The notes below the pieces were generated by a model, which saw nothing but the letters and a program-made list of their open reading frames with translations, did no database searches and was not told the origin of the DNA. Position numbers and translations under genes: made by a program. Below, piece by piece: positions 8,891 through 16,326 of a stretch of 16,548 nt of DNA (position 1 is its first letter; every line of letters starts with the position of its first letter). The DNA comes from Kiritimatiellia bacterium. GTDB lineage: Bacteria; Verrucomicrobiota; Kiritimatiellia; RFP12; UBA1067. Location: positions 1 through 16,548 of the forward strand of contig JAKSOY010000087.1 of NCBI GenBank assembly GCA_024405255.1, written 5' to 3'.

Positions 8891-10123
8891 ATGAAACTTG
8901 CTGATCTCAAAGGCAAAACGGTAGGCGTCTGCGTGTCGGGCGGCCTTGATTCGAAGACGATCTGCTGCGTGTTGCAGGATGCGGGCGTGAAGGTGAAGGC
9001 GTTCTCTGCGAACGTCGGTCAGCCGGATGAAAAGGACATCAACGACATCAAGAAGAAGATGGCGCCGACGGGCGTCGACACGACGATTGTCGATGTGACG
9101 AAGGAAATGGCCGAAATCTGCTTTGAGACGGTCAAGTGCCAGGCGATGTACGATGGCGGCTACTGGAACTCGACGGGTATCGCCCGTGCGGTGACGGTTG
9201 CGGCGTTGCTGCCGGCGATGAAGAAGGCCGGCTGCTCGGTGCTCGTGCACGGTGCGACGGGCCGTGGCAACGACCAGATGCGTTTCGAGCGCTATACGAA
9301 CGTGCTCGATCCGAAGTTCGGCGTCTATGCCCCGTGGCGTGACTCCGATCTCCTCAAGCTCTTCCCGGGCCGCACCGAGATGGTGGCGTTCCTCGCGAAG
9401 CGCGGCATCACGGCGTTCGTCGGCACGAAGAAGAAATATTCGACGGATGCGAACCTCGCGGGCCTCTCGCACGAAGCGGAAGACCTCGAGTCGATGGAGA
9501 CGTCGATGCGCATCGTGAAGCCCACGATGGGCGTGTGGCCCGAGAAGGCGCCGAACAAGGTCGAGAAGATCACGCTCAAGTTCGAGAAGGGCCGCTGCGT
9601 CGCGGTGAACGGCAAGAAGCTCTCGCCGCTGCAGGTCATGCTCCTCGCGAACAAGATCGGCGGCCGCAACGGCATCGGCATGAAGCATGCGCTTGAGAAC
9701 CGCATCATCGGCACGAAGAGCCGCGGCGTGTATGAAGCTCCGGGCATGGAAGTGCTGAGCTGGGGCCTCAAGTACATCTACGAGGGCATCATGGACCGTC
9801 GCTCGACGCTCCTCTTCCAGCAGCTCTCGAAGCTCGTCAGCGACCAGATCTACGACGGCCGCTGGTACGATCCCGCCACGCAGGCGGCGCGTGCGGCCAT
9901 CCAGGTTTGGGCCGACAAGGCGACGGCGGAAGTCACGCTCGGCCTTTACAAGGGCAACATCTTCTTCGAGTCTCTCAAGGGCCTCAAGGCGACGATCTAC
10001 AACGAAGCCGACAGCTCGATGGAAGCTTCGAATGGTTTGAATCCGCACAGTTCCCAGGGCTTCGCGGAAATCCAGAGCGTCGAAGCCAAGATGCTCGCGA
10101 AGTCGGGACAGATCGCGAAGTAA
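8891..10123 (+). CDS. argG: Argininosuccinate synthase, divergent form
   Basis: This 410-residue cytosolic enzyme should join citrulline and aspartate using ATP to make argininosuccinate, the penultimate step of arginine synthesis. The N-type ATP-pyrophosphatase loop is SGGLDS at residues 16-21. The substrate-binding signature HGATGRGNDQ is at 120-129, followed by YAPWRD. STDANLAG, IGGRNGIG, ENRIIGTKSRGVYEAPG and MDRR follow in the usual order. Length is normal for the family (about 400). Several positions depart from the common form: LDS replaces LDT in the loop, and STDANLAGLSHE lacks the tryptophan of the usual ANLWGRS segment. The gene is rich in C- and G-ending codons, consistent with high expression. 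An AAGG element lies a few nt before ATG 8891. No other arginine genes are in the window. The next gene starts 3 nt after the stop, suggesting translational coupling. Confidence 0.9.
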   Translation: MKLADLKGKTVGVCVSGGLDSKTICCVLQDAGVKVKAFSANVGQPDEKDINDIKKKMAPTGVDTTIVDVTKEMAEICFETVKCQAMYDGGYWNSTGIARAVTVAALLPAMKKAGCSVLVHGATGRGNDQMRFERYTNVLDPKFGVYAPWRDSDLLKLFPGRTEMVAFLAKRGITAFVGTKKKYSTDANLAGLSHEAEDLESMETSMRIVKPTMGVWPEKAPNKVEKITLKFEKGRCVAVNGKKLSPLQVMLLANKIGGRNGIGMKHALENRIIGTKSRGVYEAPGMEVLSWGLKYIYEGIMDRRSTLLFQQLSKLVSDQIYDGRWYDPATQAARAAIQVWADKATAEVTLGLYKGNIFFESLKGLKATIYNEADSSMEASNGLNPHSSQGFAEIQSVEAKMLAKSGQIAK

Positions 10124-10126
10124 GAC

Positions 10127-11278
10127 GTGATTCGTCAAGTTTTCGAGTACGGGCCGTTGCTGGCGTGGGCAGGTCTTCTGCTGATGTTCGTGCGGCCCCT
10201 ACGGCTCGGGCGCGCAGGTTCCTGCGCGCTCGGGCTTTTCCTGCTTCTGCTCTCGCAGAAGTTTTTGATCTATAAGGTTTTCGGCGGCGATTCGTTTGTG
10301 CCCGACTTGCCCGAGCGCTTTGTGAACGTCACGGGCTGGACATATTCGTCGTGCATGGTTCTTTTCGGTTTCGCCTGCGTCTGGTGGGCTATTTGTCTCG
10401 TACGGCGCTGCGTCTGTCGGACGCGGAAAGCGACGAGTGTGTGTCGAGACCGCGTGGTGCTGCTCGCCTGTGCCGTGGTGGCGATGATGGTTGCCGGCTG
10501 GGGCATCTGGGAAGGCGTGCGCGTGCCGCGTGTTCGGAACGTCTCCCTTGCCATCAAGGGATTGCCCCGCGAATTCGACGGATTCCGCATTGTCCAGATC
10601 AGCGATTTGCATTGCAGTCCGGCTGCGCGCAAGCACCGCACGGCGGGAATCGTCGCGTGCGTGAACGCGCTTAAGCCCGATCTCGTGTGCATTACGGGAG
10701 ATTCCGTGGACGGTTCGCCCGAGCAGCGTTCAGACGATTTGTCCCCATTGAAAGACCTGAAGGCGGTTCATGGCGTACTCGGCTGTTCAGGCAATCACGA
10801 ATACTATCATGACTATTTGCTGTGGGGACAGATCTATGAAGCCTGGGGCATACAGATGCTCGACAATGCGCATCGTGTCATTACGCGCGGTCAGGGCAAA
10901 CTTGTCGTCGGGGGCGTGACGGACCGTGTGGCCCTCTGGAATACCACGCGGGTGATGGCGGGACCGAACCTGGCGAAGGCCTTTGCCGGTGCGCCGCCGG
11001 ACGGTTGCCGCATTCTCTTGCAGCACCAGCCCATCAATCTGGCGTTGGCTTCGGCGGCCCGGGTACGGCTTCAGCTTTCGGGCCACACGCACGGGGGCGC
11101 GATTTGGGGACTCGACCGTCTCGTCAAGCGGATGAACCAGGGACATGTCCGCGGCATCTATCAGGTCGGCGACACGACGCTCTATGTCTGCCCCGGTACG
11201 GGACAATGGGCCGGTTTCCCGCTACGTCTGGGCGTACCGGCGGAAATCAGCGTGCTCACGCTTCATCCCCAATCATGA
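10127..11278 (+). CDS. Membrane-anchored calcineurin-like metallophosphoesterase
   Basis: This 383-residue protein has four likely membrane helices (about 8-27, 30-52, 71-92 and 110-128), then a metallophosphoesterase domain from about residue 150. The metal-binding and catalytic motifs are complete: D160-L-H162, G191-D192, G222-N-H-E225, H300 in LQHQP and G319-H-T-H322-GG. The layout resembles YkuE/YaeI-type proteins, some of which act on lipid headgroups such as UDP-diacylglucosamine or on cell-envelope phosphoesters; the substrate here is unknown. The start is GTG 10127, because the next in-frame ATG (residue 20) lies inside the first helix. It begins 3 nt after the argG stop with no good Shine-Dalgarno of its own, so translation probably depends on argG. 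The link to argG looks positional rather than metabolic. Confidence 0.85.
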   Translation: MIRQVFEYGPLLAWAGLLLMFVRPLRLGRAGSCALGLFLLLLSQKFLIYKVFGGDSFVPDLPERFVNVTGWTYSSCMVLFGFACVWWAICLVRRCVCRTRKATSVCRDRVVLLACAVVAMMVAGWGIWEGVRVPRVRNVSLAIKGLPREFDGFRIVQISDLHCSPAARKHRTAGIVACVNALKPDLVCITGDSVDGSPEQRSDDLSPLKDLKAVHGVLGCSGNHEYYHDYLLWGQIYEAWGIQMLDNAHRVITRGQGKLVVGGVTDRVALWNTTRVMAGPNLAKAFAGAPPDGCRILLQHQPINLALASAARVRLQLSGHTHGGAIWGLDRLVKRMNQGHVRGIYQVGDTTLYVCPGTGQWAGFPLRLGVPAEISVLTLHPQS

Positions 11279-11300
11279 ATTTGAGTCAACAATCAATCAC

Positions 11301-11306
11301 AAGGAG
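11301..11306 (+). promoter_or_regulatory. Shine-Dalgarno that fixes the SGNH hydrolase start
   Basis: AAGGAG lies 6 nt before ATG 11313. The reading frame is open upstream to 11145, but that extension overlaps the phosphoesterase gene and would bury the signal peptide, so the shorter start is preferred. Confidence 0.85.
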
Positions 11307-11312
11307 TTCACA

Positions 11313-12152
11313 ATGAAATTCGCAAAGTTTCTTTCGCTCGCGCTTGTCGCAGCGAGCGTTCTCGTCTCTTCGGCGGCCGACAAGGAAGTCGGCGATTTCG
11401 CGACGCCGCCCCGCAGCTGGAAGAATCTGCGCGTGGGCGTGCTGGGCGATTCGATTACCGACAAGCACCAGATCAAGGGCAACAACGTCTATTGGCAGTA
11501 TCTCACGAAGTGGCTGAACTGGGATACGCACGTCTATGGCATTTCGGGGCACCAGTGGCGCCATATCCCGGGTCAGACGGACCGGATGGTCAAGGAAATG
11601 GGCGACAATGTGGATGTCGTCTTCATCTTTGTGGGCACGAACGATTTCGCCGGCGGGGTGCCGTTGGGCGAATGGTACGACTATGTCGAAGGCCAGGTGA
11701 ACTGGTGGGGCAAGATGCGTACGCTCAAGCAGCGCAAGCTTTCGTTCGATCCCAACACCGTGAAGGGGCGTATCAACATTTCGCTCAAGAAGCTGAAGAC
11801 GCGCTATCCGGATTCGCAGATCGTCATTCTCACGCCGACCACGCGCGCGTTCTTCCAGTGCTCACCCACGAATGTGCAGCCGTCGATGGACTGGCCGAAC
11901 ACGCTGGGACTCTATCTGGATTCCTATGTCCAGGCCGTCCGCGAAGGTGCGGCGATGTGGGGGTGCCCGGTGATCGATCTCAATGCTGAGGCGGGACTCG
12001 TTCCGCTGGAGAAGGGTGCGTACGGCAAGTGTTTCCGCAATGCGGACAGCGACCTGCTGCATCCGAATTCGGAAGGTCATCGCCGTCTCGCGGAGGTCAT
12101 CTATACGCGGTTGAACGCGCTGCCGGCGACTTTCCGCCGCACCGCGAAGTAA
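11313..12152 (+). CDS. Secreted SGNH/GDSL-family esterase
   Basis: This 279-residue protein has a signal peptide (about 1-22, MKFAKFLSLALVAASVLVSSA) and a single SGNH hydrolase domain. Block I is GDSIT with nucleophile S47. Block II is probably the glycine in GISGHQW, block III is GTND at 108-111 with the oxyanion asparagine N110, and block V is D247-L-L-H250. All catalytic residues are therefore present. The family includes lipases, acyl-thioesterases, polysaccharide deacetylases and rhamnogalacturonan acetylesterases. Being secreted and beside glycoside hydrolases, it most likely removes acetyl or other acyl groups from glycans, but the exact ester is not visible in sequence. It follows the phosphoesterase after 34 nt and precedes the TIM-barrel gene by 42 nt, probably in one transcript. 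Confidence 0.88.
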   Translation: MKFAKFLSLALVAASVLVSSAADKEVGDFATPPRSWKNLRVGVLGDSITDKHQIKGNNVYWQYLTKWLNWDTHVYGISGHQWRHIPGQTDRMVKEMGDNVDVVFIFVGTNDFAGGVPLGEWYDYVEGQVNWWGKMRTLKQRKLSFDPNTVKGRINISLKKLKTRYPDSQIVILTPTTRAFFQCSPTNVQPSMDWPNTLGLYLDSYVQAVREGAAMWGCPVIDLNAEAGLVPLEKGAYGKCFRNADSDLLHPNSEGHRRLAEVIYTRLNALPATFRRTAK

Positions 12153-12194
12153 GTCGCTTGTCGTTCGTCTGTCATTCGTCACGGAGGTGGAAAA

Positions 12195-14165
12195 ATGAAA
12201 CTTGCAAGTTTGATTGGTTCTGCGGCGCTCGTCCTCGTTGCTGCGGGGGCGGATTCGGCACTCGTGACGAATGGCGGATTCGAGCGCGTGGTCGATGGAA
12301 AGACCGAGGGATGGCGTGAGGTCGGTTCGCACTACGTCTATCGGGATGGCGAAGGTCGGAGTGGAACGCGTGCCCTCTGCTTTGAAAACAGCGACCCGCA
12401 ATTCTATGCCTTCCCGATGCAAAAGCTCTCGTTGAAGGCGGGCCATGTGTACGAATACGAAGTGTGGGTCCGTACCGAGAACCTGGTGGGGGATGAATCG
12501 GGTGCTTCCCTCTGCATCGAGTGGGATGGTCCCGACGGTCGCTGGATGGGCGGGGCATATTTGGCCGGTGTCAAAATGAAGGGCACGAAGGACTGGACGC
12601 GTCTGGCCGGGGTGACGGAGCCCATTCCGGCCGGTGCGGTGAATTGCCGGATTTGTCCCTATGTGCGCAAAGGCATGACCGGCAAGGCGTGGTTCGACGA
12701 TGTGGTCGTGCGCGAGCGTCGTCCGGAGCCGCTCAAGGGACTCTATTCCTCGGCCTATCGCAATCAGGCGGTCGAGGGCGAAGTGAGGTTCCACACGTTG
12801 ATTGGCCTGCCGTCGGACGAATGCGGCCCGGACCTTTCGGTGCGGTTCACGTATCAGGATGCGGCGGGAATCTGCCGGTCTGTTCAGGCGACCAATTCCT
12901 TGATTAATCGTGTGACGATTCCGGTGGCGTCTCTCAAGTTGGGCGAACAGCTCGTGAAGGCCGCCTTGTACAAGGGGGAGCGTTGTCTCGGCGAACAGAC
13001 GTGTCGTTTCACGCGACTCGCGCAGATGCCCCAACGTGCGACCTGGTTCGATGCGTACGGTCGCACGATCCATCAGGGGCGTCCGTTCTTTCCGCTGGGC
13101 ATGTACTGGGGCGCGGTGACGACGAACTTGGTTGAAACCTACGCGAAGGGTCCGTTCAACTGCCTGATGCCGTATCAGGCGCCCAATTCGCGCGATCTGA
13201 TGGATCTCTGCGCCGAGAAGGGACTCAAGGTCATCTACAGCGTGAAGGATGTCTATTATGGCACCCAATGGGCGCCGAAGGGCATTGAGACGGAGGCCGA
13301 TGAAACGCGTTACATTCAAGATCGTGTCTCTCGTTTTAAAGACCATCCCGCCTTGCTTGCGTGGTATCTGAATGATGAACTTCCGATTACAATGAAGGAC
13401 CGTCTGACGGCACGGCGCGATCTGATGGAAAAGCTGGATCCGTCCCATCCCGGCTGGGTGGTGCTCTATCAGTGGACGCAGATTGCGGACTATCTGCCGA
13501 CGTTCGATGTGGTGGGGACAGACCCCTATCCGATTCCGGCTAAACCCGCGGCCGTGGCAACGGAGTGGACGCAAGCTACGGTGCGGGGAACCCTTGGGTG
13601 TAAACCTGTGTGGCAGGTGCCGCAGGCGTTCAACTGGGCGGCCTACCGCAAGACGCCCGAAGAGCGGGCAAAATGCCGTGCGCCGACGGAAGCCGAACTG
13701 CGCTCGATGTGCTGGCAGTGCATTGCCCGAGGTGCGAACGGACTCATCCTCTATTCCTTCTTCGACCTCTACAAGCAACCGAATGGCGAACCCGTGGCGA
13801 AGCGCTGGGCGGAGTGCTGTCGCGTCGGCGCGGAGATTCGTGAATATTTCCCTATTCTGCTCTCTGAACCACCGCCACACCGTGTGGTGGGCGGGCTCGG
13901 AATGGGCGTACCCTCGAAAAAATGGAAGGGACCGAAGCGCCCGGTATCGCTTCGTGCCTGGATGAAAGATGGAGACGTTTACGTACTTTTCGTCAATGGC
14001 TACGATGAGGCAATGCCTGTTTCGACGTGGGTGTGGGACCCGTCCTTCACGCGGGTGACGGGCGTGTTCGGTCCGACGCCGAAGCTGATTCCGTCCGAGC
14101 GAAACAAAAAGCTCGCGGTAGAACTCGCCCCGCTCGAACCGGCGCTCGTCCGCCTCTCGCGCTAA
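12195..14165 (+). CDS. Secreted multidomain protein: CBM-like domain plus GH-A-like TIM barrel
   Basis: This 656-residue protein has a signal peptide ending near A22, then a galactose-binding-like domain resembling the CBM4/9 (CenC) group (about 23-175: LVTNGGFE, GWREV, WFDDVVV). An Ig-like beta domain (about 176-280) and a (beta/alpha)8 barrel (about 285-560) follow, with a C-terminal beta domain (about 570-656) that ends LAPLEPALVRL. In the barrel, WYLNDE at 390-395 gives E395 as the likely acid/base of a clan GH-A-type enzyme. The strand where the nucleophile would be expected reads PVWQVPQAFNW (about 471-481), with no glutamate. The segment PTEAELRSMCWQCIARGANGLILYSFFD is typical of glycosidase-like proteins of planctomycetes and relatives. 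I cannot assign a GH family. Shine-Dalgarno GGAGG (12183-12187) lies 7 nt before the ATG. It probably acts on the same glycans as its neighbours. Confidence 0.75.
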   Translation: MKLASLIGSAALVLVAAGADSALVTNGGFERVVDGKTEGWREVGSHYVYRDGEGRSGTRALCFENSDPQFYAFPMQKLSLKAGHVYEYEVWVRTENLVGDESGASLCIEWDGPDGRWMGGAYLAGVKMKGTKDWTRLAGVTEPIPAGAVNCRICPYVRKGMTGKAWFDDVVVRERRPEPLKGLYSSAYRNQAVEGEVRFHTLIGLPSDECGPDLSVRFTYQDAAGICRSVQATNSLINRVTIPVASLKLGEQLVKAALYKGERCLGEQTCRFTRLAQMPQRATWFDAYGRTIHQGRPFFPLGMYWGAVTTNLVETYAKGPFNCLMPYQAPNSRDLMDLCAEKGLKVIYSVKDVYYGTQWAPKGIETEADETRYIQDRVSRFKDHPALLAWYLNDELPITMKDRLTARRDLMEKLDPSHPGWVVLYQWTQIADYLPTFDVVGTDPYPIPAKPAAVATEWTQATVRGTLGCKPVWQVPQAFNWAAYRKTPEERAKCRAPTEAELRSMCWQCIARGANGLILYSFFDLYKQPNGEPVAKRWAECCRVGAEIREYFPILLSEPPPHRVVGGLGMGVPSKKWKGPKRPVSLRAWMKDGDVYVLFVNGYDEAMPVSTWVWDPSFTRVTGVFGPTPKLIPSERNKKLAVELAPLEPALVRLSR

Positions 14166-14196
14166 ACGGAAAATGTAGAATGAGAGTGGTTCGTAG

Positions 14197-16008
14197 ATGA
14201 GCGAGACGACAATCAATGACGCGCCGACAATACGCGACGAGGCGGCGGGGAATGCCGGACGCCTGCGGTCCGGGGACGAGATCCTCGGGCGTTATGTGGT
14301 CGAAAGCGAACTCGGCCAGGGCGGCATGGGCGTCGTCTACAAGTGTCTCGACAGGGTCGGCCGCGTGGAAGTCGCTGTGAAAGGCCTACCGCCCGAAGTC
14401 TCGCACAATGTCGACGAGATGGAGCTGTTTGCCGGTCGTCTGCCGTTCGACGGCGACGACCTGACCGTCCTCTGTCAGGCCGTTCTCAATGCACCCGCGC
14501 CGAAGATCCCGACGGCCTCGTCGGTCGTGAACGCGGCTCTGGCGAAGGCCCTCGCGAAGAAGCCCGAGGATCGCTTCTCGTCCTGCGCGGCGTTCGTTGC
14601 CGCGTTTGCTGGCAAGGTGCGTGTCGTGCCGAAGCGGCCTGTTGGAAAGGCCATCGCGGTGGCCTCGCTCCTCGTCTTCCTGGCGGGCGGAGGTCTCGTC
14701 TATAAACATCAAGTCGACAGGCAAGAGGCTGCGCGTGTGGCGAAAGTTGCAGCCGACGAGAAGGCCAAAGCGGAGGCGAAGCAGCCGAAGCCGCAGTCCG
14801 TCGACGAAACGGAGGTTCAGCAGAAGATCGCCGAACTGCGGCGGCTGCGGACGCTGATCGACATCAAGCGGACAGGACTGCGCGAGGCGGTCGAGAAAGT
14901 GGCGCCGTACCGAGACGACACCGATGGTCTTGCGGCGCATCTCGCCGCGGTCGACGCGGCTGCAAAGGAAGTGGAAAATGCGAAAGACCCGGCTGACGTA
15001 TCTGGCGCGAAGGCGCTGGCGGAACGGTTGGGCAAGGCCGTGGACACCGTCGCCGTCGAACTGAAGTGGCTCGAGACGAACAAGGCGGCGCGAGACAAGG
15101 CGAAGGCGATCGACGGCAAGATCTACACGTCGCCCGTCGAGCTGAAGAATCTCGAGAAGGGACGTCGTTTCGCCTCTCTCTCGGCCTCGTACGAGGCGGC
15201 TGGGAAGCGCTACCGTCAGACGTTCGTGTCAGTCGACGTCGACTGGATAGGGCCGAAGACATTGGCTCTCGCCTTGCCGGAAGTCAAGGAACCGATGGCG
15301 GGTACAGTGAAGGAAATCGAACTGTCGGGCGGGGTGAAGATGAAGTTCGTGTGGTGCCCGCCGGGTTCGTTCACGATGGGCAGTCCGACGGATGAGGATG
15401 AACTCGGTGACGACGAGACCCAACACCCGGTGACGCTGACGAAGGGGTTCTGGATGGGACAGTACGAGGTGACGCAGGCGCAGTGGCGGTCGGTGATGGG
15501 AGATAATCCTTCGAATTTCAGGGGTGACGACGATCGTCCTGTCGAGCGTGTTTCGTGGGAGGACTGTCAGAAGTTCGTCGAAAAGTGCAATGCTGTGGTG
15601 AAGAACGTGCGGTTTGTGCTCCCGACGGAGGCGCAGTGGGAGTACGCGTGTCGTGCAGGTTCGACGGGTCCCTTTGCGGGTACGGGCGACTTGGCCGAGA
15701 TGGGCTGGTGTTCGTATAACGGCGGTGAAAAGACGCATCCCGTCGGGCAGAAGAAGCCGAACGCATGGAACCTGTACGACATGCACGGGAACGTGTGTGA
15801 GTGGTGTGCTGACTGGTATGGCACCTACGAGGGCGACAGTACGGATCCGACGGGACCAGCTTCGGGCGAGTCCCGTGTCCTTCGCGGCGGGGGCTGGGAC
15901 AACGGTACCCGCGACTGCCGCTCCGCGAGTCGCAACTGGTTCAGGCCTGGCTGCCGCTACTACGACATCGGCTTCCGCCTCCTCTGCTCCGCAGGACCAC
16001 ATGAGTAG
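14197..16008 (+). CDS. Degenerate Pkn-type kinase fused to an FGE/SUMF1 (C-type-lectin-fold) domain; candidate DGR variable protein
   Basis: This 603-residue protein starts with a Ser/Thr kinase N-lobe: glycine-rich loop GQGGMG at 40-45 and beta3 lysine K62 in VAVK. At about residues 74-80 it runs straight into a C-lobe end (LFAGRLPFDGDD, then ALAKALAKKPEDRFSS). The HRD loop, DFG motif and activation segment are absent, so kinase activity is not expected. A membrane helix (151-169), a charged, probably coiled-coil stretch (about 172-330) and an FGE-sulfatase domain (378-603) follow. FGE hallmarks include PPGSFTMGS, YEVTQAQW, LPTEAQWEYACRAG, LYDMHGNVCEWCADWY and RVLRGGGW. The cysteine pair that makes formylglycine in true FGEs is missing, pointing to ligand binding rather than catalysis. 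The C-terminal stretch (about 568-597) looks like a DGR variable region. The topology suggests a cytoplasmic remnant and an external lectin-like domain. The Shine-Dalgarno is weak. A TAGAAT at 14176-14181 could be a -10 box but has no -35 partner. Confidence 0.85.
   Translation: MSETTINDAPTIRDEAAGNAGRLRSGDEILGRYVVESELGQGGMGVVYKCLDRVGRVEVAVKGLPPEVSHNVDEMELFAGRLPFDGDDLTVLCQAVLNAPAPKIPTASSVVNAALAKALAKKPEDRFSSCAAFVAAFAGKVRVVPKRPVGKAIAVASLLVFLAGGGLVYKHQVDRQEAARVAKVAADEKAKAEAKQPKPQSVDETEVQQKIAELRRLRTLIDIKRTGLREAVEKVAPYRDDTDGLAAHLAAVDAAAKEVENAKDPADVSGAKALAERLGKAVDTVAVELKWLETNKAARDKAKAIDGKIYTSPVELKNLEKGRRFASLSASYEAAGKRYRQTFVSVDVDWIGPKTLALALPEVKEPMAGTVKEIELSGGVKMKFVWCPPGSFTMGSPTDEDELGDDETQHPVTLTKGFWMGQYEVTQAQWRSVMGDNPSNFRGDDDRPVERVSWEDCQKFVEKCNAVVKNVRFVLPTEAQWEYACRAGSTGPFAGTGDLAEMGWCSYNGGEKTHPVGQKKPNAWNLYDMHGNVCEWCADWYGTYEGDSTDPTGPASGESRVLRGGGWDNGTRDCRSASRNWFRPGCRYYDIGFRLLCSAGPHE
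15876..15996 (+). other. Candidate DGR variable region (VR) at the 3' end of the FGE domain
   Basis: This stretch encodes RVLRGGGWDNGTRDCRSASR through DIGFRLLCSAG, the part of the C-type-lectin fold usually diversified by diversity-generating retroelements. Of the 23 codons from 15898 to 15966, 17 end in C (for example AAC, GAC, TAC, TTC, TGC, GGC), as expected if AAC codons of a template were mutated at adenines. Earlier in the same domain C-ending codons are far fewer (4 of 20 at 15301-15360; 6 of 20 at 15661-15720). The GC-rich stretch encoding GFRLLCS would be the initiation-of-mutagenic-homology site. No template repeat or reverse transcriptase is in the window, so this is an inference. 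Confidence 0.5.
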
Positions 16009-16015
16009 CGGAGCA
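15985..16015. repeat. 8-bp inverted repeat straddling the stop codon of the kinase-FGE gene
   Basis: TGCTCCGC (15985-15992) pairs perfectly with GCGGAGCA (16008-16015) across a 15-nt loop that contains most of the last codons; the stop TAG ends on the first base of the right arm. DGR target genes often carry a hairpin or cruciform just after the variable region that aids retrohoming, though those loops are usually shorter. A structural role in transcription ending is another option. Confidence 0.65.
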
Positions 16016-16025
16016 AAGGTGAGAA

Positions 16026-16086
16026 GCGTCTGACCGTGGCGTCCCGCGCGGAGCGCGGGTTTGCGGAGCAAAAGCCCGGCAGACGC
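16026..16086. other. Predicted three-way-junction fold downstream of the kinase-FGE gene
   Basis: An outer stem pairs GCGTCTG (16026-16032) plus CCG (16034-16036) with CGGCAGACGC (16077-16086), one base bulged. Inside are two hairpins: CCCGCGC/GCGCGGG (16043-16049 with 16053-16059) and TTTGC/GCAAA (16060-16064 with 16068-16072). Both have the triloop GGA. This could be a transcript-end structure, a non-coding RNA or a DGR-linked structure. The pairing was found by eye; function is unknown. Confidence 0.5.
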
Positions 16087-16326
16087 GTGTCGAATGAAGA
16101 TCTGTTTTGAGATGCTTCGCGTCCTGCACAGGTACCCCCTAAACTTGAAAATCTTCTATCTGTCTGTCGGAGCTGCGGCGATTGGGAAACGCGCCAGCGC
16201 CTCCCTAATCCTCTCCTGTCTCCTGCCTCTTTCCCTCCTGCAAGATGCCCGCGGCAGCGAAACGAGGCTTCGCGCGTACTCCCCGACTCGGTACGTAATT
16301 CTAATCAATCCGTGGACAAGCCCGAC

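Noticed and set aside
11145..11312. Upstream extension of the SGNH hydrolase
   Set aside because: It overlaps the end of the phosphoesterase gene, lacks a ribosome site and would place the signal peptide in the interior; ATG 11313 has AAGGAG at proper spacing.
11862..14216. A 784-codon open frame on the - strand opposite the SGNH and TIM-barrel genes
   Set aside because: Composition is arginine- and histidine-rich shadow coding, and it overlaps two genes with clear family motifs on the + strand.
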